From: Chryseobacterium sp. JV274
Lineage (GTDB): Bacteria > Bacteroidota > Bacteroidia > Flavobacteriales > Weeksellaceae
DNA length: 64,000 bases
NCBI RefSeq assembly: GCF_903969135.1
Contig: NZ_LR824569.1
Span: forward strand, 3,307,001 to 3,371,000
Reading direction: 5' to 3'
Part shown: piece by piece, positions 55,540-64,000 of the stretch
Layout: each line of letters opens with the position of its first letter
How positions within the stretch are numbered: the stretch's first letter is position 1
The notes under the pieces: model-generated
Seen by the model: the letters and a program-made list of their open reading frames with translations, nothing else
What the model was told of the DNA's origin: nothing
Databases searched by the model: none
Position numbers and translations under genes: made by a program

Positions 55540-55570
55540 AAAAAATCACCTCAGTCTGAGGTGATTTTTT
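55540..55570 (-). terminator. terminator of surface protein gene 3
   Basis: Perfect 14-bp arms around a 3-nt loop, with A/T runs on both sides, 20 bp after the stop codon. It could work in both directions. Confidence 0.88.
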
Positions 55571-55589
55571 CAAAAAGATTAAGTATCGC

Positions 55590-57737
55590 TTATTCTTTAT
55601 TTTTTACCAATACCCATCCTGAATATTTGGTTTCTGTATTGTCTTTATTGTTTTCGTTCCATGAGATCGTGTACCAGTAAGTTCCTGTCAGGATTTTCTT
55701 ACCGAAAGCAGTTCCGTCCCAAGTGAAATTTCTCATTTTGTTGGCTTCATGAAGTTTGTTTCCATATCTGTCATACACAACGAAGATAAGATTTTTCTTG
55801 TACGCCAGTGCAGAGTAATCAATCACATCATTTACGTTGTCTCCGTTTGGAGTGATAGCGTTAATAAGGTTAGGAACAGTAACCGTTACCTGAACAGGAG
55901 TACAATTATAAGTGTCTTTTACATACACTGTATTTTCACCTCTTGGAAGTCCTGTGAATGTATTAGAATCCTGCCAGTTGATACCATCTACTGAGAATTT
56001 ATATGGAGGAACTCCACCTGTAGCAGTAACGGTGATGTTATTATTTGATATTTCTATCCCAGAAATCACCGGCTGAAGGCTTGCATGTACACGTACTTCC
56101 TGAAGCGTGAAGCATTTTCCAGTCTGAAGTTTTACAAAGTAAACTCCTACGCCTACGTTATTGATAGATTGTGAAGTTTCTCCGGTGCTCCATTCGTAGC
56201 TGTCGAATCCAGGTCCTGCATCCAAAGTGGTTTTGGCTTCCGCACAAATCGTTTTGTCTTTTAATACAGCTGATTTTACCGGAGGTAATACTACCAGTTC
56301 TATTTTAGCAATTGAATAACATTGTTTATCATTGTCTACTCTTACATATACCGTTTTGCTTTCTGAAAGATAATTAAATGGCATTGTAATAGGATTGGTC
56401 TGGGCTTTTGCATCAGCTACCGATGTATAATACTTGATGATAGTTCCTGTAGGGGTTGGTACAGGTACTCCGATATCTGCTTTGGAAAGATCAAATGTTG
56501 AACGGGTAACATCATTATCAATATAACAATTTTGAAGTACTGCATCTTTTAATACCACTGTAGGGTAGAATAATAGTCTGATGGTAGTGGTTGCTTTACA
56601 CCCGAAAGTAGAAATTACTTTTGCGTATATAGTTGCTTCCGGAGAGATATAGTTGGCAGGATCCGTAATTTCGTTGATTTCCGCATTCATATCATCAACC
56701 GTAGTATAATACTTAATAGTTGCTCCGCTTCCGCCGAATATATTGGCTGTTGTCAAATTATATTTAGCAGTACCGGCTCCATTGTTATTACAAGAATATA
56801 GAGTGGCTGTATTGGCTGAGATGCCTACATTCACAAACTTAAATTTCCCGGTTATAAAACATCCGTTGATAGGATTGGTTGGGTTGTTCGGGTCTTTATA
56901 TACTACTCTGTAATAGTAGGTTGTTGTTCCATCTACAGTTGCTATGGTAAGAGGGTTTTCTCCTGTAAGGGCATCGTTGGTAGTTTTATGATAAGTAACC
57001 TTGAAATTAGGGCTGTTACCGTTTACAATAGCAGCAGAAAGTGTTGTAAAGTCAAACTGGCTAGGTAATGCACAAACCATTACCTGGTTAGGATCGTTAG
57101 GAGTAGCTCCTGGAATTCCCGGAGGAATGAATGGGTTAGGTGAAAGAACAGGATCATTAAATGCAGAACTTAAGCTCGCAGTACCTGACCATTCCATAGA
57201 AAAACCATTAACGGATCTACTGAAGTTATCAATGACTAAATAATAGGTTTGTCCTACTAATACATCCATATAAGGACTCCATTTACCATTGTTCATACTG
57301 GCTGTAGTGCCAGGAGGATTGGTAGGGAATACTGCAGGTGGAGCAAGAGTAAGATCCAGACCTGTATCTCCCGGAGTACCGCTATAGTTACATCTTATAG
57401 GCTGTATGAAGACATGATCTGCATTCTGTAAAGAAGCACAGCCGTTTGCTGTTGGTCCATAAACTGCAAAATCATAATCATCACCTTGATCGTTTGGCTT
57501 TATTTTAAATGCAAGTGTACCTGGTGTAGATACAGTGAAAGTGTACCAAACGGTATATCTTTCATTGGTGCTAAGGCATCCTCCGTTTGCATTAAGAATT
57601 TCTATAATATTTCCAGGTCCTGAAGGAGTGTAAGAAATATCAGAGTTACCACAGATGGGAATTGCCGTGATACAATCTGACTGTGAGTAGACTATTTGTG
57701 TTATCAATAAAATAAAAAGAAGTAGTATTTTTTTCAT
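55590..57737 (-). CDS. T9SS type B surface protein 3
   Basis: This 715-residue secreted protein has a signal peptide, then an N-terminal beta-sandwich domain (about residues 20-190) with CGNSDISYTPSGPG, TVWYTFTVSTPGTLAFKI and DDYDFAVYGP, which is shared with surface protein 4. Cys modules follow (YSCNNNGAGTAKYNL and CYIDNDVTRSTFDL types), and then the T9SS type B domain ending YSGWVLVKNKE. The N-terminal type resembles flavobacterial gliding or adhesion proteins, not the lectin type. Function inferred as surface adhesion. Confidence 0.87.
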   Translation of the reverse strand: MKKILLLFILLITQIVYSQSDCITAIPICGNSDISYTPSGPGNIIEILNANGGCLSTNERYTVWYTFTVSTPGTLAFKIKPNDQGDDYDFAVYGPTANGCASLQNADHVFIQPIRCNYSGTPGDTGLDLTLAPPAVFPTNPPGTTASMNNGKWSPYMDVLVGQTYYLVIDNFSRSVNGFSMEWSGTASLSSAFNDPVLSPNPFIPPGIPGATPNDPNQVMVCALPSQFDFTTLSAAIVNGNSPNFKVTYHKTTNDALTGENPLTIATVDGTTTYYYRVVYKDPNNPTNPINGCFITGKFKFVNVGISANTATLYSCNNNGAGTAKYNLTTANIFGGSGATIKYYTTVDDMNAEINEITDPANYISPEATIYAKVISTFGCKATTTIRLLFYPTVVLKDAVLQNCYIDNDVTRSTFDLSKADIGVPVPTPTGTIIKYYTSVADAKAQTNPITMPFNYLSESKTVYVRVDNDKQCYSIAKIELVVLPPVKSAVLKDKTICAEAKTTLDAGPGFDSYEWSTGETSQSINNVGVGVYFVKLQTGKCFTLQEVRVHASLQPVISGIEISNNNITVTATGGVPPYKFSVDGINWQDSNTFTGLPRGENTVYVKDTYNCTPVQVTVTVPNLINAITPNGDNVNDVIDYSALAYKKNLIFVVYDRYGNKLHEANKMRNFTWDGTAFGKKILTGTYWYTISWNENNKDNTETKYSGWVLVKNKE

Positions 57738-57798
57738 TGTTGAAACGATTTTTGTTAAACAAAATTGGGATCAATTAATTTTATCATGATTTGTTAAA

Positions 57799-57822
57799 AG
57801 AAAAAGCCGCCAAAGCGGCTTT
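57799..57822 (-). terminator. terminator of surface protein gene 4
   Basis: AAAGCCGC / GCGGCTTT arms with a 4-nt loop; the minus strand continues into TTTTTC. Confidence 0.85.
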
Positions 57823-57839
57823 CTCGTATTGTATTAGTT

Positions 57840-59912
57840 TTATTCTCTGTTTTTTACAACAATCCAACCTGAAAACTTAAATGGAGTATTCTTCTTGTCA
57901 TTCTCATTCCATGTTACAGAATACCAGTATGTACCTGTCGGAATCTTCTTCCCTGCAATGGTTCCGTCCCATTTGTATCCATTGGATTTATCTCCCTGGT
58001 GGATTTTTGTTCCGTATCTGTCAAAGATACTCAATACAAGGTTTTGTTTGTCTGCAATTGCAGAATAATCTACAACATCGTTCACACCATCTCCGTTCGG
58101 TGTAATCATATTGATCAGGTTAGGAACCACTATTGTAACTTCAATAGGCTCACAGTCATAAGCATCTTTTACATATACTTTATAGGTGCCTCTTGCCACA
58201 TTAGAGAATGTATTGGAGGTCTGCCATATGATTTTATCCATAGAATACTGATAATCCGGAGTTCCTCCTATAACATTGATCGTTAATGTAGTGTTAGAAA
58301 CATCAATATTTGTTACAACCGGCTGATCAGCAGGATATACTGTTACTGTTTGAGTAGTGATACATTCCCCCGTTTTTAATTTTACCCAGTAGATTCCTAC
58401 TCCTACATCTTTTATAGACTGAGTTGTAGCTCCCGTGCTCCACTCATAGCTTTTGAATCCAGGCCCGGCATCTAAAGTTGTTGTGTCTTCTATACAGATG
58501 ATTTTGTCTTTCAGAACACTGGATGTTACCGGAGGGATAACTGTTAAACCGATTTTTACAACTACAAAACATCCTCTGGTATCAGATACTCTTACGTATA
58601 CCAAACCGTTTGGTGCAATATAATTAGCATTTAAAATCTCGTTGGTTGCATCTATTGCATCTGTCAGTGAAGGGAAGTATTTTTTCGTGATACCTGCCTG
58701 TGGCGTGATTACAGCGGCGTTATCAAGGTTGAATAAAGCTGTAGAAGGATTTGCTTCAATAAAGCATGATCTTAATTCTGCATCTTTTGCAATGATTGCC
58801 GGATAGAACTTAAGGGTAATTTCTGCAATATCGGTACATCCGAATACAGAAGTTACTTTTACATATATTTTACCCTCTGCCGAAACAAACTGATAGATAT
58901 TGGTGATCTCATTAATTGAGTTATTCAGATCATATAAAGTATAATAATATTTTTTTGTAGCCGTAGGATCTGCAAAAACAGCTGCTGTTGTAAGGTCATA
59001 AGTTGCCGTACCCGCATTGTTGTTGTTACAGCTTGTTAAAGTAACGCTTGTTGCCTTGATGGTACCATCTTTAAATTTAAATTTACCAGTCTGTCTACAT
59101 TTATTAATAGGACTGTCCGGATTAGTAGGATCGGTATAGTTGATACTATAGAAATAAACACCTACAGGAGTAACTGTTTGAGGGCCAATAAGAGGATTGT
59201 TACCTGTTAATGCATCATTTTGGCTTGTATGATAGCTAATACTGAAGTTCGGGTTACCGTTCAGAATTCCTGCTGTTAATGAAGAGAAATCAAAAGTTGC
59301 AGGATTTGCACACACCACTACTTCTCTAGGGTCTGTAGGGTTTGCTCCTGGAATTCCTGGTGGAATGAACGGATGAGGCTGTATATTCGGATCTGTAAAT
59401 GGAGAAGATAAAGTAGCTGTCCCACCCCATGATAATTTGAATCCGTTAGCGGTCTCTCTGTGGTTGTTTACAATTAAATAGTACGTCTGGCCAGGTAATA
59501 CATCAAGGTATTTCACCCATTTATCTCCTGAAGCATCCTCACTAAGGTCTGTAGCCGTCATGTTAAGGCCTGTGTTTCCACTTGTTCCGGAATAAGAACA
59601 GCGGATTGGCGTTCCAAGGCTGCCACATGACTTGTTAGGACCATATACCCCGAAGTCATAGTCATCACTCTGATCATTAGGAATGATTTCGAAAGTTAAG
59701 GTTCCGGCTGTAGCTACCGTAAACGAGTACCATACAGAGTACTTTTCATCGGAAGATAAACATCCGCCAAGGTCTTCTGCAATGTCTCCGTGCCCGCCCG
59801 GAGTATAGGAAATATCCGAGTTTCCGCAGACTGCCATTGCAGTAGGACAGTCAGACTGGGCAAATAAAAGATGTGAAAATATAATTGAGAAAACAAGTAA
59901 TGCTTTTTTCAT
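57840..59912 (-). CDS. T9SS type B surface protein 4
   Basis: This 690-residue protein has the same N-terminal domain as protein 3 (CGNSDISYTPGGHGD, DDYDFGVYGPN). The ATG at 59912 starts a proper signal peptide (MKKALLVFSIIFSHLLFAQ); the extra 24 residues upstream do not. Its C-terminal domain (NGDGVNDVVDYSAIADKQN, FSGWIVVKNRE) is like that of protein 1 and unlike that of protein 3. Together the four genes form a mirror-type mosaic. Confidence 0.87.
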   Translation of the reverse strand: MKKALLVFSIIFSHLLFAQSDCPTAMAVCGNSDISYTPGGHGDIAEDLGGCLSSDEKYSVWYSFTVATAGTLTFEIIPNDQSDDYDFGVYGPNKSCGSLGTPIRCSYSGTSGNTGLNMTATDLSEDASGDKWVKYLDVLPGQTYYLIVNNHRETANGFKLSWGGTATLSSPFTDPNIQPHPFIPPGIPGANPTDPREVVVCANPATFDFSSLTAGILNGNPNFSISYHTSQNDALTGNNPLIGPQTVTPVGVYFYSINYTDPTNPDSPINKCRQTGKFKFKDGTIKATSVTLTSCNNNNAGTATYDLTTAAVFADPTATKKYYYTLYDLNNSINEITNIYQFVSAEGKIYVKVTSVFGCTDIAEITLKFYPAIIAKDAELRSCFIEANPSTALFNLDNAAVITPQAGITKKYFPSLTDAIDATNEILNANYIAPNGLVYVRVSDTRGCFVVVKIGLTVIPPVTSSVLKDKIICIEDTTTLDAGPGFKSYEWSTGATTQSIKDVGVGIYWVKLKTGECITTQTVTVYPADQPVVTNIDVSNTTLTINVIGGTPDYQYSMDKIIWQTSNTFSNVARGTYKVYVKDAYDCEPIEVTIVVPNLINMITPNGDGVNDVVDYSAIADKQNLVLSIFDRYGTKIHQGDKSNGYKWDGTIAGKKIPTGTYWYSVTWNENDKKNTPFKFSGWIVVKNRE

Positions 59913-60072
59913 AAGAGATGATTTTAAAAACAAATAGTAAAATTGTTTAATTACTAAAAAAATGCGGTGCTTTATCGGATACAAAAATGTTTCTGCGAAC
60001 TATTAAAGTCTTGTGTATCAAAATAAAAACTGACCGCCCAATTTACTCAGGAGATCATGCATTTTCTTACTG

Positions 60073-60678
60073 TTAATTTGTTCCGATCAGCTGTCTTCCC
60101 CAGTTTGGTGAACCGGATGAAGCGTTTGATGTTTCGAATTCTTTGACTGCTTTTTGATAAAATTTGATAGCTTCTGTCTTATTGCCTTGCTTTTCAGCCA
60201 TTTCAGCTTTTAAGAAAGAAAGTCTTGGATTGTTCTTTACAGTTGTTTCCGCTTTTGTCATAAAGCTTGTAGCGGTCTTTAGTTCCTTTTGAGGATCTGC
60301 AGCTGTTTTTATCCTGATTTTCTGAAAATGGATAAGACCAAGAAGAATATTTACTTCTCCATTATTCTTCTCAGAAGCAAGAGCCTGCATAGCCAGTTTT
60401 CTTGCAGTTTCGTTAGTTTCTCCAAGAGGACTGTTCGGGCTGTTCTTTAAAAGGAAATTTGTTTTAAGATACAATGCTGCAGCGGCATAATAATTCGCCT
60501 GCCATTTTTCTGAAGTTTTAGCCTCTGAAAACTTAGAAAAAAGAGTATCATAGTCGTTTTCTGTTTTTGCATTATTCAGCTGCAAAACAGATTGCTGTAA
60601 GGTTTGATCTGAAAAAAATTGGGCATTCATCAGCGAACCTGTGACGAAAAAACTCAAAATTAGTAAAAGTTTATACAT
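60073..60678 (-). CDS. secreted TPR-like protein
   Basis: This 201-residue protein has a signal peptide (MYKLLLILSFFVTGSLMNAQ) and a helical region with repeated Ala and aromatic positions (WQANYYAAAALYLKT, LLGLIHFQKI, KAEMAEKQGNKTEAIKFYQKAVKEFE) that fits tetratricopeptide repeats. It probably acts in the periplasm as a scaffold. It ends with a GSPNWGRQLIGTN motif. The minus-strand -7 TATATTTG lies at 60705-60698, about 20 bp before the start. Confidence 0.65.
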   Translation of the reverse strand: MYKLLLILSFFVTGSLMNAQFFSDQTLQQSVLQLNNAKTENDYDTLFSKFSEAKTSEKWQANYYAAAALYLKTNFLLKNSPNSPLGETNETARKLAMQALASEKNNGEVNILLGLIHFQKIRIKTAADPQKELKTATSFMTKAETTVKNNPRLSFLKAEMAEKQGNKTEAIKFYQKAVKEFETSNASSGSPNWGRQLIGTN

Positions 60679-60792
60679 AGGGGGATATTTTATAGAGCAA
60701 ATATAAAAAATTATTAACGTTAAATTAAAGATTTTGAGATATATTTAAAGAAAGTAATATATTGATTTTTAATATTGTATTTTATTTTTTAA

Positions 60793-60900
60793 GTGAAATT
60801 ATATAGAGATCGCAAAGATTTTAATGATTTCACTGAATATTTGGGATTTAATCCTTTGAATGATTTTGAAAAAACACCTATAAAAGTAAAATCAGAATAG
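60793..60900 (+). CDS. possible 35-residue small protein or gene remnant
   Basis: A GTG-started frame encodes 35 residues (VKLYRDRKDF... to KVKSE) with normal amino-acid balance and two FNxLxDFE-like parts; its stop codon lies inside the arm of a perfect 15-bp terminator. An in-frame stop directly precedes it. It could be a real small protein or the preserved end of a lost gene. It occupies part of a 303-bp gap (60679-60981) that holds nothing else recognisable besides the terminator. Confidence 0.35.
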   Translation: MKLYRDRKDFNDFTEYLGFNPLNDFEKTPIKVKSE

Positions 60901-60921
60901 AAAACGTTCTATTCTGATTTT
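60888..60921. terminator. strong hairpin between the MFS gene and the small ORF
   Basis: Perfect 15-bp arms AAAATCAGAATAGAA / TTCTATTCTGATTTT around AACG. It can end leftward transcription of the MFS gene or rightward transcription of the small ORF. Confidence 0.85.
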
Positions 60922-60981
60922 AAGTATTTCGGATTACGGTTTTTACCGTATAAGTTTTGAAATGAATTGATAAATAATAGG

Positions 60982-62217
60982 TTAATATTGCATTTTTCTT
61001 AGTTTAGGATTGGTGCTTCCCACAAGTAAAGCAACAAGAACAGTCATGCATCCTCCAAATACTACAGAGCGTACAACCCCCAGTAATTTAGCCATAACAC
61101 CACTTTCAAACTGTCCCATTTCATTGCTGGACATAATGAAGATTGAATTTACACTGAGAACACGTCCTCTTATATGGTCTGGTGTCTTTAACTGTACAAT
61201 GGTACCCCGGATGACCACAGAAATTCCATCAAGCATTCCACTCATCACAAGGAACATGAAAGACAGCCAATACAATTTGGATAAACCAAACCCAATAATA
61301 CAAAGCCCAAATCCGGTGACAACAACAAGTAGTATTTTCCCCTGATTTTTTCGAAGAGGAACAATGGATAAAATAGTAATGATACACATTGAACCGATAT
61401 CAGATGCTGCATTCAACAATCCGAAACCTTCAGCCCCTGAATTTAAAATATCAGTAGCAAATACCGGGATCATGGCCACTGCACCCCCAAAAAGTACAGC
61501 AAACATATCAAGACACAGTGCTCCCAGAATCTCTTTGGTTTTAAAAATATAAGAAATTCCTTCACGCATACTCTCCACCACATTTACAGTTTCCTTTTTG
61601 TACTTCGAATACTGTTTGTGAAGTTGCCAGAAAAACAGTGAAGCAACAAATATTAATGCTAAAATAGCAACCAACGTCCATTTTACGCCTATAAAGCCAA
61701 TAAGAATACCACCTACCGCATGTCCACACACAGAAGATATAAGGAAAGTAGCCTGGTTCAGAGTAACAGCGTTGGGAAGGTTTTCTTTCTTTACAATTTT
61801 AGGAATCATGGAAGGTACAATAGGGCCTATGAACGCTCTTGCTATTCCGGTAAAAAAGATAACTCCATAAATATAATAAGTGATCTGATGACCGGTGAAA
61901 TGCATCTCCACATCAAAAAAGGCAGGAATCAGCAGCAGCCCGATCAGGAAAATATATGTATAATTACAGATGAGAAGCAGTCTCTTTTTCTCATTCATAT
62001 CAATAACGTGCCCGGCATACAGCGCACAGCTTACAGCAGGAATTACCTCCGATAGCCCGATAAGACCTATTGAAAAAGGATCTTTTGTTAATTGATATAC
62101 CCACCATCCTAATAAAGTGGCCAGCATTCTGAAAGCTAAAACAATAAAAAATCTCCCGGTAAGAAGATTTCTGAACTCAACATTTTGTAATGTTTGTAAC
62201 GGGGTAAAGGAAATCAT
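60982..62217 (-). CDS. MFS transporter
   Basis: This 411-residue inner-membrane protein has about 12 TM segments and resembles the MFS_3/enterobactin-exporter-like group (LTGRFFIVLAFRML, GLSEVIPAVSCALYAGHVIDMNEKKR, LKTPDHIRGRVLSVNSIFI). It probably exports a small molecule or drug; the substrate is unknown. The start chosen is ATG at 62217 (MISFTPLQTL) because a TTG at 62223 lies inside the -7 box TATTTTTG (62228-62221). Confidence 0.85.
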   Translation of the reverse strand: MISFTPLQTLQNVEFRNLLTGRFFIVLAFRMLATLLGWWVYQLTKDPFSIGLIGLSEVIPAVSCALYAGHVIDMNEKKRLLLICNYTYIFLIGLLLIPAFFDVEMHFTGHQITYYIYGVIFFTGIARAFIGPIVPSMIPKIVKKENLPNAVTLNQATFLISSVCGHAVGGILIGFIGVKWTLVAILALIFVASLFFWQLHKQYSKYKKETVNVVESMREGISYIFKTKEILGALCLDMFAVLFGGAVAMIPVFATDILNSGAEGFGLLNAASDIGSMCIITILSIVPLRKNQGKILLVVVTGFGLCIIGFGLSKLYWLSFMFLVMSGMLDGISVVIRGTIVQLKTPDHIRGRVLSVNSIFIMSSNEMGQFESGVMAKLLGVVRSVVFGGCMTVLVALLVGSTNPKLRKMQY

Positions 62218-62220
62218 GAA

Positions 62221-62228
62221 CAAAAATA
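62221..62228 (-). promoter_or_regulatory. -7 element of the MFS gene, near-leaderless
   Basis: TATTTTTG on the minus strand ends 3 bp before the ATG at 62217, again implying a very short leader. Confidence 0.45.
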
Positions 62229-62309
62229 GCCCTAAAAATCTATTTAGGACTATTCATATGTTGATTTTTAAAAGATATATTAAATATATCCTGAAAGATA
62301 AAATCTATT

Positions 62310-62672
62310 TTAGTCTGCTCTTGAAGAACTGATTACGATGGCAGCAACACCCGCAGCCCCAATAATAGTAGCTCCGGCAGCAATTCTTGCCTTTCTTCTG
62401 TCTTTTACAGCCGCTACATTTGATTTCGGGATCACTACTTCTGTACTGTCTTTTTTACCCGCTGTACCTACAAGATTGTCACCAACAACGTTTCTGAATA
62501 AGATGGTTTGTTTAGGAGAACCGTCTCTCATAGTTACTTTGTATACCTTTCCGGCTTCAAGATTAGAGTAATTGTTTTTTGAAATATCTTCGCTGTATTT
62601 TGTAGTAGCACAAGATGTAATAACAAATAAAGATGTTAGTAAAGACGATTTCAACAGTACAGATGCTTTCAT
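62310..62672 (-). CDS. small lipoprotein
   Basis: This 120-residue predicted lipoprotein has a lipobox ending at C21 (LFVITSC). The central part is a small beta domain (GKVYKVTMRDGSPKQTILFRNVVGDNLVG). The C-terminus is a hydrophobic Gly/Ala-rich segment (AGATIIGAAGVAAIVI) that may insert into a membrane. I do not recognise a family. A -7 element TAAATTTG lies at 62698-62691 on the minus strand. Confidence 0.65.
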   Translation of the reverse strand: MKASVLLKSSLLTSLFVITSCATTKYSEDISKNNYSNLEAGKVYKVTMRDGSPKQTILFRNVVGDNLVGTAGKKDSTEVVIPKSNVAAVKDRRKARIAAGATIIGAAGVAAIVISSSRAD

Positions 62673-62741
62673 TATTTTCTTTTAGTTTTTCAAATTTATA
62701 ATTTTTTTTGAATATACGTTTTTGGAATTGAAAAAATATGA

Positions 62742-64000
62742 TTAATTTTTGTAAATTTCTAAGAGATCTGCAATGTTTCTGTCATTAGCCAATCTCGGAG
62801 TCTTATTTTGGCCACCCAGTTTCCCCTGAGATTTGGCATATTCCTGAAAGGCATTCTTTTTTAAGGTGGTGATATGCAGCTTCTGTAAAATATTCCCGGA
62901 AATAAGATCATCATAATACGTATTTCTTGCCCTCAATTGCAAATCTAGTCCATCTCTGAATGTATCTAAATTCTCCGGTTCCTTTTCAAATTCGATCAGC
63001 CATTCATGATAAGGAAGTCCTTCGCCAGGATTTACCTGTGGGGCAAGATGGAATTCTGTAATCTGTGCCGGATGTTTTTCAAGAGTAGCTTTCATCGCTT
63101 CTTCAACTTCAAAAGCAATCACGTGTTCCCCAAATGCCGAAGTGAAATGTTTGGTCCTGCCACTTACTAGAACTCTGTAAGGATCTTTGCTGATAAACCG
63201 CACAACATCTCCGATAGAATACGCCCAAAGTCCGGAATTCGTTGTAAGAATTAAGGCATAATCTTTATGAAGTTCAATTTCTTTTAATGTTAATCTTCTT
63301 GCTCCCGGCTTACCATATTCTTCCAAAGGAATAAATTCATAGAAAATTCCATGATGGGTCAATAGCAGAAGACCTTCTTTTGTGTAATCATCCTGAAAAG
63401 CAAAAAAGCCTTCAGAAGCAGGAAATGTCTGAATAATATCTACTTTTCCACCCAGCAGATCTTCCATTTTATCGCGGTATGGTTCGTAATTGACCCCTCC
63501 TGTAACGATAAGCTGCAGGTTTGGGAAAAGCTGTTTGATTTTTTTGCCGTGTCTTTCTGTTAACTTTTCAAAATACATAATCAGCCATGGCGGAATTCCT
63601 GAGATCAGGGTCATGTTTTCATGTTCCGTTTCTTCAATGATTTTATCTACTTTGGCTTCCCAGTCTTCCATGATATTGGTTTCCCAGCTTGGCAGACGGT
63701 TTTTTTGCAGATAATTAGGAATATGGTGCGCTACAATACCGGATAATCTTCCTGTTTTTATTCCAAAAACTTCCTCCAGTTCAGGACTTCCCTGCAGAAA
63801 AATCATTTTTCCGTTCACAAAGTCGGCATTATTCTTTTTACTGATGTAATGAAATAAGGCACTTTGTGCACCGGCAATCTGAAGCGGCATTCCTTCTTTG
63901 GAAATAGGAATATATTTTGATCCGGAAGTTGTTCCCGAAGTTTTAGCAAAATATTCAGGAGTTTCTGTCCATAAAATATTGGACTGTCCTTTTTTTACCC
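62742..64000 (-). CDS. GH3 auxin-responsive promoter family protein, cut by the right edge
   Basis: This acyl-adenylate-forming enzyme of the GH3 family is open to the right edge; the first Met (63890) is internal, since upstream in-frame codons encode the ATP-binding loop TSGTTSGSKYIPIS typical of the family. Within the window are LLLTHHGIFYEFIPLEEYGK and YALILTTNSGLWAYSIGDVVRF, which match the adenylate core, and a C-terminal cap domain. In plants GH3 proteins conjugate amino acids to acyl hormones; bacterial members have mostly unknown acids and amines as substrates. At least 420 residues are seen, with the N-terminus missing. Confidence 0.87.
   Translation of the reverse strand, partial: VKKGQSNILWTETPEYFAKTSGTTSGSKYIPISKEGMPLQIAGAQSALFHYISKKNNADFVNGKMIFLQGSPELEEVFGIKTGRLSGIVAHHIPNYLQKNRLPSWETNIMEDWEAKVDKIIEETEHENMTLISGIPPWLIMYFEKLTERHGKKIKQLFPNLQLIVTGGVNYEPYRDKMEDLLGGKVDIIQTFPASEGFFAFQDDYTKEGLLLLTHHGIFYEFIPLEEYGKPGARRLTLKEIELHKDYALILTTNSGLWAYSIGDVVRFISKDPYRVLVSGRTKHFTSAFGEHVIAFEVEEAMKATLEKHPAQITEFHLAPQVNPGEGLPYHEWLIEFEKEPENLDTFRDGLDLQLRARNTYYDDLISGNILQKLHITTLKKNAFQEYAKSQGKLGGQNKTPRLANDRNIADLLEIYKN

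Overview
The window looks like a chromosomal segment of a low-GC Bacteroidota of the class Flavobacteriia, most likely Chryseobacterium or a close Weeksellaceae relative. Reasons visible here are the TAnnTTTG-type -7 promoter elements, type IX secretion (T9SS type B) C-terminal domains, an XrtF exosortase, TonB-dependent receptors, a Rho factor with a long low-complexity insert and many flavobacterial DUF families. No rRNA, tRNA, CRISPR array, transposase or phage gene was seen. The genus is inferred from protein family resemblance and was not tested by any search.

Left part (1-5.9 kb to 6.6 kb): a truncated LptF/G-type permease, birA, then rsfS-ftsH and LUD-cdsA-psd (ribosome silencing, membrane proteolysis, phospholipid synthesis). 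6.6-10.9 kb: a regulatory locus with a membrane-anchored LuxR-type HTH protein, two small HTH proteins and a secreted surface protein. Three copies of one operator-like motif lie in its intergenic regions, two of them at exactly the same distance (32 bp) from an identical TAATTTTG -7 box. 11-25 kb: housekeeping and envelope genes (MsbA-like ABC exporter, M28 peptidase, rho, superoxide dismutase, a secreted endonuclease-like protein, a TonB receptor with a DUF5689 lipoprotein, a PixA/AidA-type protein).

25.5-31.8 kb: a leftward gene group joining an AmgK-like sugar kinase, a RapZ C-terminal domain protein and a MurU-like nucleotidyltransferase (probable cell-wall amino sugar recycling), with a GxxExxY protein that appears frameshifted near its end. 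Divergent from it are xrtF and its membrane partner, then a CDF metal exporter and asd.

33.4-41.6 kb: the most notable system, a class I lanthipeptide biosynthetic cluster: four tandem precursor genes with nearly identical leaders and very acidic, cysteine-rich cores, then lanC, full-length lanB and a C39-peptidase ABC exporter lanT. In the cores nearly every cysteine is preceded by its own Thr/Ser at a ring-forming distance, and all four precursors end in Arg-Thr. The cluster sits beside the decayed C-terminus of an outer-membrane barrel gene whose terminator is still intact, which suggests that the island replaced or disrupted an older locus.

41.6-64 kb: a nucleotidyltransferase-like gene, a second TonB receptor, nadC-nadB, a nitroreductase, four large paralogous T9SS type B surface proteins interleaved with rnhA and dnaB, a secreted repeat-like protein, an MFS transporter, a small lipoprotein and a GH3-family gene cut by the right edge. 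The four surface proteins are mosaics: their N-terminal domains pair one way and their C-terminal sorting domains pair another way.
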